Source: Amoebophrya sp. A120 | Lineage: Eukaryota; Sar; Dinophyceae; Syndiniales; Amoebophryaceae | Direction: 5' to 3' | DNA length: 64,000 nt | NCBI GenBank assembly: GCA_905178155.1 | Contig: CAJINV010000010.1 | Coordinates: forward strand, 1,994,167-2,058,166 | Shown: positions 24,282 to 36,500 of the stretch, in pieces | How the letters are laid out: each line of letters begins with the position of its first letter | How positions within the stretch are numbered: position 1 is the stretch's first letter | Position numbers and translations under genes: made by a program | Notes under the pieces: model-generated | What the model was told of the DNA's origin: nothing | The model's database searches: none | What the model saw: the letters and a program-made list of their open reading frames with translations, nothing else

Positions 24282-25123
24282 TTTCGGCCGGTTGCCCGGC
24301 GCAGGGGGGCCAAACGCGGCGCCCAACAGCTCACACATTTGGGCAGATTTAAACTGTCTATAGTGTGTTTGTGCCCTAGGCACGCCCACAACCCCCGCCC
24401 TATCAAGTCAAACCACATTGACAATTTCCTGCTTTTTTGGAATCCAAGAAAAAGCTGACTCTTTGGCAAAAAATTCGCCAAAGTGTGAGAATTTCCGAGA
24501 TTCCGATAATTTCGGCCAAGTTTGAGAGCTAAACACGGCGGCACTCTTGATGTCACCGAGCTCAAAATCAAGCCCGGTGACACGGAGCACAAGTCGGCTG
24601 TCACCGAGACGATTTCTGGAGTCACCATCGGCTGTCACAGGTCGCGGTGGCACCAAATTGGCGACTTTTTTGGCTCCGTGTCACCGGCCCGTGTCACCAC
24701 TCGTGTCACCAACCAAAAAAGTTGCCTCGATTCCCCCCCACCCAAGCTTGATATCTGTCCAAATGGCCCGGAAATAGGCTTGGTAGCTGCCACAGTGGAC
24801 CCCTGAATGCACGCGCAGCAGCCTGGAGCCAGCATCTTTGTGACGACTCCAGGCTTCATAACTGCATCCATTGAGGCTGTGGCAGAGGCTTTGCCTCTAC
24901 ATCAAAAGGTCAGGGCTAGCCGGCCCATCCTCCTCACGACTCTGACTACTTACAGTCAGAGCAGCGACCTCCACTGGCTGAGAAAGGACGGGCGAAAGAA
25001 GCATCAACGCAGGCGCTGAGACCTAGCACAAAGGTCGGCGCTGGGGGGGTGCCAGAAATTCATATTGCTCGGCAGTCACCTAAAAGTCACCGACTGAATT
25101 CCTAACGTCCGTCCAAGCTGTAA

Positions 25124-25177
25124 GCAGTTTTGCTCCTTCTGCTCTTCTGTCCGCCTATTTGAAATCGTGCGTCAAAT
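25124..25177. repeat. 54-bp direct repeat, right copy
   Basis: Same orientation as the left copy, 896 bp start to start. The pair looks like short terminal direct repeats of a non-autonomous element. Confidence 0.9.
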
Positions 25178-25444
25178 AAAAGCTAAAGCTCAAGATACTA
25201 GACATCTCTCCTGCTAAAAATCTTTTCATTCTCTTTCTCGGTGAGATGACGATGAGTTCTTGTAGTTCTCGATCTGCCAGTAAAAGTGTGTAATTGTAAA
25301 AGTTTGTCTGACGTCTCTCTGACGTGTAAGTGTTTGAAGTAAAAGTTGACGTGTTATAATTCCATCCCCGTTCTTGTTGAAGCAAGACCTCCATCGTGCT
25401 CTGCGATACTAGCGATGACTTACTCCTGCATAGAAGTGATCACG

Positions 25445-26253
25445 CTACCATTTTGGATTTCCGCAGTACTTTAGGTTTGCAGCCCGGTACGCGTTGAGGT
25501 CAGTCATGGTAGCGGCTCGGCAATCGCGCAGCGCGATCTCCCGCTTCGCTCTTTCGTCACCCGCCATCTCTACCAGGAGTCGTGTGCGCCTAGTAGTTTA
25601 ATTTTTTTTTCCAATTTTAATCATCTTCACGAATCATGATCAAGCGTATGCATGACAAACAGAGAGTCGCTTCTACGCATGTTGCATGACAGCTTTTTAG
25701 AAAAGACGAATGGCACTACGATATGTACCTTTGTATGAAGGAGTCTGTTTGTGCTGCCTTTTTCATGGCTTGCGCTTCAAACCTCTCCTGTTTCTGCCTG
25801 TACGCGGTGTCGCGGAAATTCCTTGCCGTGGTGTGTCTCCAAGTGTGCATGGAGTTTCGGTTTACGTGAAAGGCGCGGGCTGATATTGATACGATTCATT
25901 TTTTTAGCAATCTGAGTAATGGCATATCTACTTGTGCACGATAATTAGTTTACCATCAAACAACTGCTCTAGTACCCTCACATACGACAGTACTGCAAGC
26001 GCAGATACAACAACAACAAAAAAAATGAAGTACTGGCTTCCAACGTGTCTCCGTGGTTATTCACGTGCAGCTTCTCTCTTCTTTCGTTGTTGTTTGACTC
26101 GTCTATTTTGTTTTTCCAGAACGTTTTCAGCCTAAAATCCCTCACGGTTTCTTTTCGCTGCACCTTCTGCGACTGCAATTTCTGGTTGTCCTGTGCCGAG
26201 ACTCCGGTGCAATTCATGCCCGACAGCCATTTCGAAGTGTTCAGATTCGCCAT
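25445..26253 (-). CDS. Small hypothetical coiled-coil protein, 171 aa, three exons
   Basis: Not recognised. Exons 26034-26253, 25729-25879 and 25445-25589 join in frame through two GT-AG introns (154 and 139 nt; donors GTACTT and GTACAT, acceptors ATATCAG and CTACTAG), giving 172 codons with the stop. The protein is charged and likely helical: MANLNTSKWLSGMNC at the start, NRNSMHTWRHTTARNFRDTA and FEAQAMKKAAQTDSF in the middle, AYRAANLKYCGNPKW at the end. No introner is present, but the second intron contains GCATGACAAA, a word typical of introners. The tidy splice phases make a real gene likely. Confidence 0.65.
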
Positions 26254-27245
26254 CTTGTGGCTTGATGTAGTTCTTCCTGCGTAGGGAGATGATTCGAAAG
26301 TAGCAGTTGTTGCAGGAGGACTCGAAAAAACTACTACATCTACTACCTAGTACCAGAACATGCGCTCTAAACTACACCTACACCTCCAAGGTTATGGCCT
26401 CACATTGCTCTACAACGAAATTCAAATTCGTATATATGAAACTCACAACACATAAAGAGCCATGATACCGAACGAAATTTATATTGAGGAAGCAACATCA
26501 TTGTTCAACGGAAAGACGGGTACAACGAGAAAATTATCTTTTTCATCCGCCGACGATAACAACGTACAAGACTCGTTTGCATTTCAGGTGGTAGAGACGA
26601 AATAAAATAACGACCCTTGTTCAGAATTGTGCTCCTGATGACCCTGCTGCTCGACGCACAAAAGACATTAAATTGCTCAGCACGACCCTGCTCATGACCT
26701 CACTCATAATCATAAAAGTTCACGGAAGACGATGATGCAAAAGGGGAAACCACATTTGTGGTGGTGGTCGCGAACATCGCAACTTCAACGACGATGTTGC
26801 GCGAACTTTCGTAAGACCACGACGGAGCTCATGTGTTACGCTCCTGTGGTGCTCGCAGCTGCGACCTCTACTGTTGTCAAATACGCATCCTTGCAGCTTC
26901 AGCTGGCAATTCTTCAGCACCCGCAAGCCTGATGTAAGCTCCTAACTATGATCTTCATCTCGACGCTTTTTACAAAGAACTCTTCAGTCAGTCACTCCAA
27001 ATCAAGTAGTTTTGCCTGTTTGCCTGGACGTGTAGCAAGAAGTTCTTTCGTTCGAAGGACTTCCACTTCTTCATCTGGGATTACATCATCTTCTAACCAC
27101 TCACTCGCTCCTCCTGCTGTAGTCTGTCGGAACCACTATGAAGATCTCGTCCTTGTACAGCGTCCTCGTCCTTGAACTTGACGGAAGCAGATTCGCGTGA
27201 TGGTGATCTCCGTGGAAGTACTTCTAGTACCCACCACCTGTTCAT
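26254..27245. other. Intergenic, no gene recognised
   Basis: Overlapping short ORFs on both strands without family resemblance. No introners are present. Confidence 0.45.
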
Positions 27246-30200
27246 CTACAGCTCCGAATACACGTCCCTCCTCGCCGGCGGTTTCGGTGGCGGCGCAACT
27301 ACAGAAGCCCCACCTGCTTGTTCCGAAGTTGTTGCACTACTAGCACCACCTACATGTTGTTGTCCTTGCTCAAGGACCTGCTGCTGGTGGTGCGTCGTGC
27401 TCGCGTGTGCTGTACTACTACTAACCGACACGGTGTCACTATCCAGAAAAAAAACAAAAAGTGTGCAAGTGTGACTTTCTTTAAGGAACAGCATCACAAA
27501 TTTAGTCTACATGACAGAGAAGACCTGTCATGCGTGGCTTGTAAGGCAAAACACACATGAAAAGAGGGCTTCATGGCTGTCTGGCATGATAGGCGTAACT
27601 CTGTTGCATGTTCTGCAACACAAATTTAGACTATATTACACAGTTTTTTTCTTGCGTAGTCATGATGCATGTGGACCACATTCTCCTCCCCACCGGCCGC
27701 TTCATATGCAATACAAATCTCCCCTACATGCATAAAATGCATGATAGATTTCGCTACCTTGGAGAAGTGTCTAACTTGTCATGCGGACTAGAATTGAAGG
27801 CAAGTGCTGTCATGCAGAGACAGCATTCGACGTACGTGTACGGGAGGTTTGCTGTGGATACCTCGACCGCCTGTTTCACGGCGTCTCGGTGCTGCTCCGC
27901 GTGGTTTTTGTAGTGCTGTTGCAGATGCGCCTTGTGAATGGCGTCGTGGACCTATGGGAGTGCAGGAGACTCCCGCTCCCCCTCATTTGTATAGCAGGAG
28001 CAGCAACAGAAGGAAGGCCACGAATGTAGCTTTTGCATGACAAATCCGGACATGAATTGCAGTCCTGATTGGACGTCCAAAACTTGTCATGCGCGCAGTG
28101 CTTATGCTTAAGGGCAAGAGCTGGGCTCGGTATTTCGCATTACAAATGGGGGGAGGGGTGAAGTTGTGCACTCGCCTAAGACCGCGTGTTGGTGACTTTC
28201 CTCGTCGTGATGGTGGTGATGATGATTTTGGTGAGCCGCAGAGGCCGCAGCGAGTTCGTGATGATGATCATGATGATTGTCATGCCCATGTCCATGATGA
28301 TCGTGCCCATGATCATGTCCCCCATGCGCCGCAGACTCCTCCAACACTCCGACCTGGTAAACCAGAAACAACGCGAAGAAGGACACAATCCCGCAATACA
28401 GCATGGCAAGCTTCCGGCTGGAGTTTACCGTGGAGGATTATGCATTGCAAAAGTATCGCACTCGTATAAAAAATGCATTAAATAAATTTCCTCAGCATGA
28501 GACATCAAATTTGTCATACGGATTTACCTTGGGAAAAAAGTTTGTAATGCATGACTGCAATTACTACGAGTACGATACTTTTGCACAGGATAAGGATTTG
28601 GTGTGGACAAAAATCGATTTTTTCACCTGCGGGAAGATCATGTAGAAGGACAAAGACAAAAACGAGCCCGCGGTGACGGCGACAAGGGTTTTCTTCACCG
28701 TCTTCATCTGCTCCAGTTGCAGCACGGTGGTCGATATCCTGTGCAAAAGTGCCGTACAGTCATGCATTACAAGTTTTTTCCTCAAGGTAAATCCGCATTA
28801 CAAATTTCATTTCTCACCCTGAGGAAATTTGTAATGCATTTAAACGAGTACGATACTTTTGCAGTTCATAGTCGACAAGAAAATCCCCACGAGCGTGGAT
28901 AAACTGACCAAAAAGTTCCAAAACAGCAGCTTCTTCGTCGGGAAGCCGGCGAGGCGGAGCACCATGAAATCGCCCAGTTCCTGCGGAATTTCGTGCAGGA
29001 CGATCGCGAGCGTGGTATTGAAGCCAGAAAGTTTGTTCCCGGTGGTGAAAGCGACGCCGATGGCCAGGCCGTCGACAAAGTTGTGGACGATTTCCACGAT
29101 GAGGTTTGCTAACCCGAACGACTTGATCTTTGGTTGATTGTGGAGTTGTTGTAGGGTTGCTGTGGTTTTGCTCGTAGTTGTGCTGCCCTTTGCCTGTTTC
29201 ATCTTCGTCTTGTCGCTAGAAGCCGAACGCATCTTGTGTTGATCAGTTGGGGATCCATCATTGCCTCCTCGGCCTCCTCGTGCAGTGGACGTTGTCCTTG
29301 GGCTCGCGTCGCCGTAGTGAAGATGGTCTTCATCTCGTGCTGAATGTGACTCGTGAAGATGTCCTGTCAATTCTTCATCGTGATCGTGATCAACCAAGCC
29401 GTCCAACTATGCATTGCAAACATGTCTGGGTCTGGAAACCTGTGACGCAAGGAAGGGAATAGTGAGCACACACACACACTGTGATGCGCGCTCCCCAGCA
29501 TGACAAGTTTTTCGCTGCTTCTGAGTTGCGTACTCCGCATGAGAATCCGCGTTTTTTACATGACAGACAAGCGGACCTCTTCGCGGGCACGCAATACAGA
29601 ATTTAGAGTCGTGCCAGACTAGCATGACAAGTCTCAGAATCTTCCAGACCCAGACATATTTGCGTGTGATACCAACAGCAAAAGCGCAATTCCCCCAATG
29701 GCCGCCATTAAACCGTAGTACATCACACCGCCGCAGCAATCTCCTCCTGCGCCGTGATCGTGATGGTCATCATGTTTGTGATCATGCATATCACCGCCCG
29801 AAGATGAACTTCCAGCGGGCTCGTGCGAATGCGCACCGTAACACTCCGGCAACAGATGCATCAACGCGTCCCCAGCGAGTGCAGAGCCCGCAAAGGAGAG
29901 TGACAGATACTCGACCGGCCCCTTGATGCTGTCGATGTTCAGCAGCCCGATGGTGACGACGCCGACGAAGGACATGAGAGAAACGCAAATCCCGGAGACG
30001 TGTCAAATGTAAAAATGTCTGGGTCTGGAAGGTTGCCAGGTTTGTCATGCATATTTTCCATGACTCAGAATGTCTGTAATGCATGATCTGGCGTCACATA
30101 TTTTTAGAGGCCTTCCTGATGCCTATCCCGCATGACAAACGCCCTCCCCGCGTAGCACACACTGGGCTCCTATTGCTGGTCATGCAATACAGATTTTTTT

Positions 30201-30494
30201 AGAGTCCAAAGTTAGCATCACAAGTTCCACCCTTCCAGACCCAGACACTTTTACATTTGATAAGACGTAGGCGGCGGCGATCGGGTCGACCGTGGTGGTG
30301 GAGGGGCCCAAGAAGGGGGAAAGGATGACGTTGAAAAACGCCTCCACAAAATCGTGGAAGCACCACCCGCCGCAGGGTTGCGGTTCTTTCAGGGAGGGGG
30401 GTGCGGGCTGCTGCAGAGTTACGACTCCTTCCTGGTGCGGTCCGAGCCAGTGGGTTATGGCTGAAACCGAGTCGGACAGAAGGGAGAGGACCAT
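27246..30494 (-). CDS. ZIP family (SLC39, LIV-1 type) zinc/metal transporter, 598 aa
   Basis: Predicted metal importer of cell or organelle membranes. Hydrophobic segments include ICVSLMSFVGVVTIGLL, YYGLMAAIGGIALLLL, LANLIVEIVHNFVDGLAIGV, FWNFLVSLSTLVGIFLST, LVAVTAGSFLSLSFYMIFP and YCGIVSFFALFLVYQVG. Diagnostic motifs are HNFVDGLAIG and HEIPQELGD, the paired metal-site helices of LIV-1 ZIPs; the second helix has Gln where many members have a second His (HEIPHELGD). Histidine-rich loops lie at HDHKHDDHHDHG, in the HDHDEE region and in the C-terminal tail. Seven introners are removed in frame for 599 codons including the stop; junctions such as YVSGICVS and LLDGLVDHD were checked. The C-terminal tail after the last membrane segment is unusually long and Gln/Ser/Pro-rich. 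Substrate is not provable from sequence. Confidence 0.88.
27440..27658. mobile_element. Introner, family D
   Basis: Family D TIRs contain GCAAGAAGAAACTGTTTCAC; right end here degraded to GCGTA. Flanks GTCAC/GTCAT. ZIP; removal gives HMHHDTVSV. Confidence 0.82.
27705..27860. mobile_element. Introner, family K
   Basis: Family K TIRs contain CAATACAAATTTCCC. Flanks CTTCA/CCTCG (eroded). ZIP. Confidence 0.82.
27953..28178. mobile_element. Introner, family I
   Basis: Right end degraded. Flanks GGACC/AGACC. ZIP. Confidence 0.82.
28439..28592. mobile_element. Introner, family B
   Basis: Flanks AGGAT/AGGAT. ZIP. Confidence 0.92.
28735..28870. mobile_element. Introner, family B
   Basis: Flanks GTCGA/GTCGA. 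ZIP; removal gives IFLSTTVLQL. Confidence 0.92.
29408..29671. mobile_element. Introner, family A
   Basis: Flanks CCAAC/CCAAC. ZIP. Confidence 0.92.
30001..30262. mobile_element. Introner, family A
   Basis: Starts TGT. Flanks AGACG/AGACG. ZIP; removal gives YVSGICVS. Confidence 0.92.
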
Positions 30495-31029
30495 GTTTTG
30501 TTCTCGTAGACAATTTCTCGATTCTAGTTTAATGCGAGACGACGATTCAGGTTGTCGTGCACGTGTTTCGAAGATGCAAAGTAGTGGTTTTACACGCATC
30601 TAAGTGTGAGTGACCATGCGATCTTCAAGAAAATCGAATCCTACAGACGAGGGTCAAAGTGATCATTGCGTCGGAACTTCTGAGCAGGCACGAGGAGCGT
30701 AGTGCGGCCCATCGCGAAAATCCTTTGATCTTCATCATGTAGGAGCGCAAGTGCAAGAAGCAGAGCTGGCACGACCTACAGTCGATTCTTGGAGGTGGAG
30801 GCAAACTGGTCAATCTTTCTTCATTCAACACGACGCAGATGAACAATCAAGCACGTGCTTTTGCCTCTGCCCGCTGTGTTAAACAGCAACAGCGATGTGG
30901 TCACACCTTTCACGTATTTCCGTTCATTGTAGTGTCGCCTTACCCTTAACGAGGTCGCTCCATTACCAGTTCACAAAATCAAACTGGAAAACTCCATTCT
31001 GTCATTGACATTTCACTTCGTCGCTAGAT
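30495..31029. other. Intergenic, no gene recognised
   Basis: About 535 bp between the ZIP start codon and the next stop codon; nothing recognised. Confidence 0.5.
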
Positions 31030-33334
31030 CTAGAAATACATTCGCTTTTCATGATCTTGCTCTTCTTTCGTGACGTTGCAGTAGTTCCAATTGGAAATAT
31101 CTACTGACCCACCTCCCTGAACCTGGCCCACGTAGAAAACCTTCCCCTTCGCCATTGCCGCTAGGGGAACTGCGACTTCCAAGTTCGAAAGATTCGCTAT
31201 TTGCTCCATATCATCTTGGACTTGGCTTTCTTCCGCAGCAGCTGTGTCGACGACGACGTCCCCACCGACCAGCAAAATAACGTCCGGCCGGTACGCCGCA
31301 TTTTCGTAGATGGCTTTCGCGCACTTGGCGAAGTCAACCAAGCTCATTTTCGAGTACACCACACCACTCAACGGGTCGCCAGCAGCGGCGAGGAGCTCTA
31401 GCTATCGCAAGAAGAAACTGTTTCACTGTGTCTGTGAACTTGTGATGCATAGAATGGAACACAGAATTACTTGTCTTGCTACACCTGCAAGGCATTGGAT
31501 TTTTAAGCGTGTATTCCCTTGGAAAGCGCGCATGGCAAATTTTCTGCGTCATGTGTAGCAAACTTGTGATGCGGATCTTGCAAAACCATCACAGTGAAAC
31601 AGTTTTTTCGTGGGATACTAGCGGTTGAGCTTCCACTCCTTCTTCGTTTTCATCATCTCGTTCCGCGGTTCTGAAATCGTAATCGACGAATTTCTGCTCC
31701 TCCTGAAATGTTTTCTTCAGAAAAGATGTCATGGGAGAAGTTTTGTTCTTGTTCATTTTTCCTGTCGGAGCTGCAGCCTTCTTCGGTCTTGAAGTAGAAT
31801 CAAAATTTTCCAAATCGACATCAATTTCGCCACCCGCAGCAGAAATTTCGTTCTGCAATTCCCCAATCTCCTGTAACAATCTCGGAGCTTCTGTTTCGTA
31901 CCTCCGTTCCAGCAAACACTGCACGAAGCAGAATTTCTGCTCCGCGGAGCGGAAGTCAACCAGGGAGCGGAGATGGTATCTGTATTCGTCTTTCACCGAT
32001 TGCGGAATCTGTGTCGTGATGTGTGGGTGGTACGTGATGTGTTGAAATTTTGTGCTCGTCACTTGTGATGTACCACCAGTTTCTTGGCGGGTAGCGGAGG
32101 CGGCTCCTGCACAGCGGTCGTCGAGGTTCTTGTTCCGCTGCGAAAAAAATGGAAGAAAGACGGCTTCGCTGTCAACGAGAAACCTGTGCAGCGATTGGAG
32201 CTTTTCGACACCAAGAGGAGCTTGACATGCTCGTCGACGCATCAACAATGCTTGTTTTGAGAAGAATGATCCACCCCCAGGAGAATTTTTCTTAACCCCG
32301 AAAGACCCTTCTGCGTCGCGCTGCTCCTCCGCGTGACGACCTCGTGCCCAAGAAGAACAGCCGCGTGTTGATGCAGAAGAAGATGTTCCGGTTCCGCCCA
32401 CTACCTTCAAGCTTTCCCACAATTCCCGGTCGTGTAGCTCCTTCAGTTTGGTAACCAAGCTGTCGAAATCCGTGCTTTTCGCCAACTTTTCCCGACACCT
32501 GTCCCACTCTTCCTGCTCTGGTAGCCAGTTGGCCAAACACTTTGTGAGGTAGGCAGAGTTCTTCTTCTCTTCATCGTCCACGTCCTCACTACATGAGGTT
32601 GAGCGATTCTTGTTGCTACGATCTTCACGACACGCATGATCTTCATCACTTTCATTTCTCTTCATGTTCAAACCCGGAAAGCTGCTTCTCAGCACTCGCT
32701 GAGGGCAATACCGCAAAAACGCTTCAGCATCGAATTCGCCAGTTACCAGGGCACGAAATTGAACCAGTTTTTGTCGAAGTTGTGTGAGTCTGACGTTGGT
32801 GGCGTTCGTCTTTGAGGTAGATGATGTTGTGCGGGGTCGTCGTGTTTTCTTTACACCTGGACCTGCTGAAAAGTAGTTGTGATCTGGCTCCAGAGCCTCA
32901 ACCTGCTTCTCCGGTAGAGAAAAAACGCTGTGTCCCTCTGCGTACAGGATCAGAAATTTTCGGACAGAAGAGATGGCAGCCGGACTGGCGATGGCGGATT
33001 CGCCATCGCCTGCGGTCGGTGATGCTGCTGAAGTCTCGTGTTTCAGCACTTTGCGAATCAGGACCTCCGGTCCTTTCAGGCGGTCGGAATTTTCAAAAGC
33101 AATCCGCGGAAGTCGAAACTTGTGGCCCGCTCGATCAACATCGCGTACTACTCCGCCGCAAGCCGTCTCCAGAAAGGAGGAACAACTGAACTCTGATTTA
33201 CTGGAAGATATTGGAGCAGCAGCTCTTCCTGTCGTTCCTGCAGTATTGGTCGTGGTTTCTTTGGTAGCCGCTGCTCTCTCCGCAATCTCTTGGTCAAGCA
33301 GGTAAGCTTTCAAAAAATCGGCGAGGCCACGGAA
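31030..33334 (-). CDS. Unidentified protein, at least 694 aa (5' end uncertain)
   Basis: Not recognised. A long open exon runs from about 33334 and joins across the introner at 31403-31617 (duplication CTAGC) to a C-terminal exon, giving EAQPLELLAAAGDPLSGVVY in frame. Visible features: Ser/Thr-rich stretches, FLILYAEGHSVFSLPEKQVE, a Cys/acidic region, KFQHITYHPHITTQIPQSV, and a C-terminal part that looks folded (YRPDVILLVGGDVVVDTA, GKVFYVGQVQGGG). A candidate 3' splice site (TTTCCAGCAGGATAG) precedes the exon, so the start lies upstream; an ORF at 33294-33491 beginning MHVKSCMTIMLVVV may hold it, but the junction is unclear. Confidence 0.6.
31403..31617. mobile_element. Introner, family D
   Basis: Flanks CTAGC/CTAGC. 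In the unidentified 31030-33334 gene. Confidence 0.92.
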
Positions 33335-33524
33335 CTATCCTGCTGGAAAGAGTTATCATCTCCTCGGAATGCCAGATTATTTTTTCGCACGCCTCAGCAC
33401 GGCTAAGCTTCTCTTCCTCGTGCATTCTTTTTCTTTGTGCGGAGTCGGTCACAACCACAAGCATGATCGTCATGCAGCTCTTAACATGCAAAGGATGAAG
33501 ATCACAACTTGATGACTCACGTGC

Positions 33525-36500
33525 TTAAACTAGGCAAGGAGATGCACTACAACATCCTCCGCAGGATAGATTCATCTCTCGCTCCAGCTCCGAAAATCCG
33601 GTGGAATCGAGTCGGATGGGAAAATTAGTCCCAGCGGTGTCCTCTGAAGATGAATTCTCAACATTATCAACAGAGCCGCTCTTCCTTCCGCTTGTTTTTG
33701 GAGGTGCGAACACTCGATTTTGGTTCTGCGAGGAAGAGGAGAAGCCACTATTTTGTTCCGCCGTCATCAGAGCCTGCACTGTCTGCTCCCACGTGGCCAA
33801 ACAAGATCTTGTTGCGTGGCGAAACTGACCTGCATCCTGGTCCCAACAACCGGCTCCGGCTGCCGCGCTCGACGGCAGCACTTGTGCGATGACAAACACG
33901 CGCGAAGAGGACGAGGAAGTTTGTTCTGCAGCACAAGAGTCGGGATTTTGTACCTGGTCCCCGCGGTGGTTCCAGTCAAACGTATGGGTCGTACTATCCC
34001 CACCAGACGGGTAAGAGCGCTGAGGTTGTGAATAAACGCCCGCAGTTGCACCATGGACATCAGCATTCTCCAGATGATCACAACAATGATGTCGACCCGG
34101 GTGCATCAGAGGATCATAGTACTCATCGTCCGCTGCACAATTCTCTTCGGCTGCAGACGATGAGGAAAATAAGTCTTCCTTTTCTTCCTCGTCACTGGAC
34201 GACGTTGTTGTAGACGATTGATCTTCCATATCTGCAGAGGATGATGAGCTAGCGGAGGAGGGCAAAGAAGAGCCGTCGTCGTCGTCGTCGCCGCCGAAAA
34301 GGTCTCTGCGCTGCTCCTTGCTGTCGTCCGCTACATCGCTGTGAGAGTCGTAACTGCTACAGCTGCAGGATGACGAGGATCCACGACCTGCAGGTCTCTT
34401 GTAGTTCTTTACCTGGTTATATGCATTGCAAAAGCATCGTACTAGTATAAATCGCAATACAAGTTTTTCCAGAAGGAAAAATGGAATTTGTAATGCTGAT
34501 TTCGCTAAGAAACAAGATTTGTCATGCATGATTGCAATTAGTACGAGTACGATACTTTTGCACAGGATAGGTTCCTAACGTACCTGTCATCCTCGGAAGA
34601 AACGGAGACATCGTCTAAGCAGTCATCAACACCGTCGTCATCATCTCCGTCGCTGTTCTCCTTCCGAGAAATACGGTTTATCTGGGGCATATCACCTCCA
34701 CCACTTTGACGTCTCCTTTCTACTTTATCAACAATTTTCGATCCTTCGTCCACCCCCCGTACTTCGTTCTTTCGCAGCCTGTTCTTCGTCTCCCGTGCTT
34801 TCTGCGCTTTCTTCCCGCCACGGCGCCCTCTTGTAGTTTTGGTCGAACCAGCTGCTTGTGGTCCACCTGCTGGTGGTCCACGCCCTCCTCGCTGTGCTTG
34901 TGCGTCACTATTTGTTTTCTGGTAGTTTCTGTTACCCTCTTCGTCTGCTTCCGACGCTCCGCTCACTCGCTTGTCGTGTGTCCCACCATCATCATCCGCT
35001 GGTTCCTCGACGTCCTTTCGCTTTCTTCTACACGCCTTCTCGAGGTCCTCAAAAAGCTCCAGTTTTTTTTCCCGTTTTACTTCCCTTTCCCGCGCTCGAG
35101 CCCCTCTCCGCCGTGTTCGCCCACTTTTCGTCCGGCGAGGCCGATTTTTGCTGTTGCGCTGCCGTTTCTTGGAGGAAGAGCCGGAATTCCTGTTATCATC
35201 CCGATCCCCATTTTTGTTTCGTCGAGAAGAAAAGTCCTTACCACCTTGACAGTTGTTTTTACCCTGCTGAACAGCTGCAACCCCGACAGGGTGAGCTCCA
35301 CCTGACATCATAGTCGTGCTGAACGCGTTGTAAAACAAGTGCTGCTCCTGCCCTCCTGCAGCAATAGCAGCGTAGAAGGGATCTTCGCCAGCAGCTCCTG
35401 CGTCCGGTGTCGTATGCGAGATCGGGGGATAAGGTGGAAAGGCACCTGTTGGGTAAGGAAACGCCGGGTAGTGGTGATGGTGGAGAGCAGCTGCTGCAGT
35501 ATTGCCGTTGTGGTCTGGGTGCGGCAAAAGTTGGCCGCCGTTGTGGAGATGCTGGTGCTGGTGCATCGCGTGCATGAAATGCACATAGGAGTTGTAGTCG
35601 TAAACTGGATGCTCTTGAAGATGTGGGTGATATTGCGGCGGGTAAGCTGGAGGAGAATAAGCAGCATCAAACCCCAAAGGCCCTCCATGATGCGACCAAG
35701 CGGCATCATGTTCATGCCGCAGCTCCGGGGAACGTGGTGCAAAAGCAAAATCTTGTTCTGCGGCGTGTCTCTGATTCTCGGTTCTCGTTCTTTTTTCCTG
35801 GTCACGACGCGGGGCTTCAGAACAAGCGTCCACTGGAGGTCGAGGTGGAGCCGTTCCAGTGACAGCCTCCTCTGCAGGTAGTTCCTCTGCATCGGCGCGG
35901 CGGTATTCCGGCCGATTCATCAGAGAAACAACCTCACCCGTAGCCTCCGGCTCCTGCACGAGAGTCATAATTCCCTCAGGCGGTGGTAGTCCAGGCGGCG
36001 GGCGGTATGATGAGGATGGTTTCGTTTGCGTAGTCTTTGCCGCGACTGCGCACGTACTAGAAGAAGGTCCTATTGCCAAACTCTTGTCGTGCTGCCCAAC
36101 AACAGGCGCAGCTGTCAAACCGGTGTATGTTTGTTGCGAAAGTGCCAGACCTTGTTCACCAGTAGCCTTTTCGTAGTTCTGCTGATCGCGGAAAAAGAAG
36201 TCCACCGGGCAGCACAACTCACTGTCAAAATCATTCATCGCCGCCCGGCGTATGGCGTCGTACTCCAGAAAACTGTCTGTGAGGTGAGGATTTATTGCAT
36301 CTTGTGGATGCGGTGCCGAAGCGACCTTTGAAGTAGATGTTGCGTCAGCACAGCAAACACTTCTACTTGGAACAACAGCTTCATCCGCCCCAGCGTCGAT
36401 CAAAGTAGCCGAAGACGATTCATCTCTGGGAAGTAAGGTATCAGCACGGCCGTGGGACGAGGACAATCTTTCTCGAACTACATCTACATCGTCTTCGTAA

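Larger units (their letters stand above)
22935..25444. other. Intergenic with a direct-repeat-bounded insert
   Basis: No supported gene. It contains the 54-bp direct repeat pair at 24228-24281 and 25124-25177. The segment between them has many GTCACC/GGTGAC words. The remainder shows nothing I can name. Confidence 0.5.

Noticed and set aside
27638-27640. In-frame TAA as the end of the ZIP gene
   Set aside because: It lies inside a family D introner; removing that element continues the frame to the stop at 27246 and makes the total length divisible by three.
31589-33313. Start codon at 33313 for the unidentified protein
   Set aside because: The codon is TTG, and a plausible 3' splice site precedes the open frame, so the exon is probably internal.
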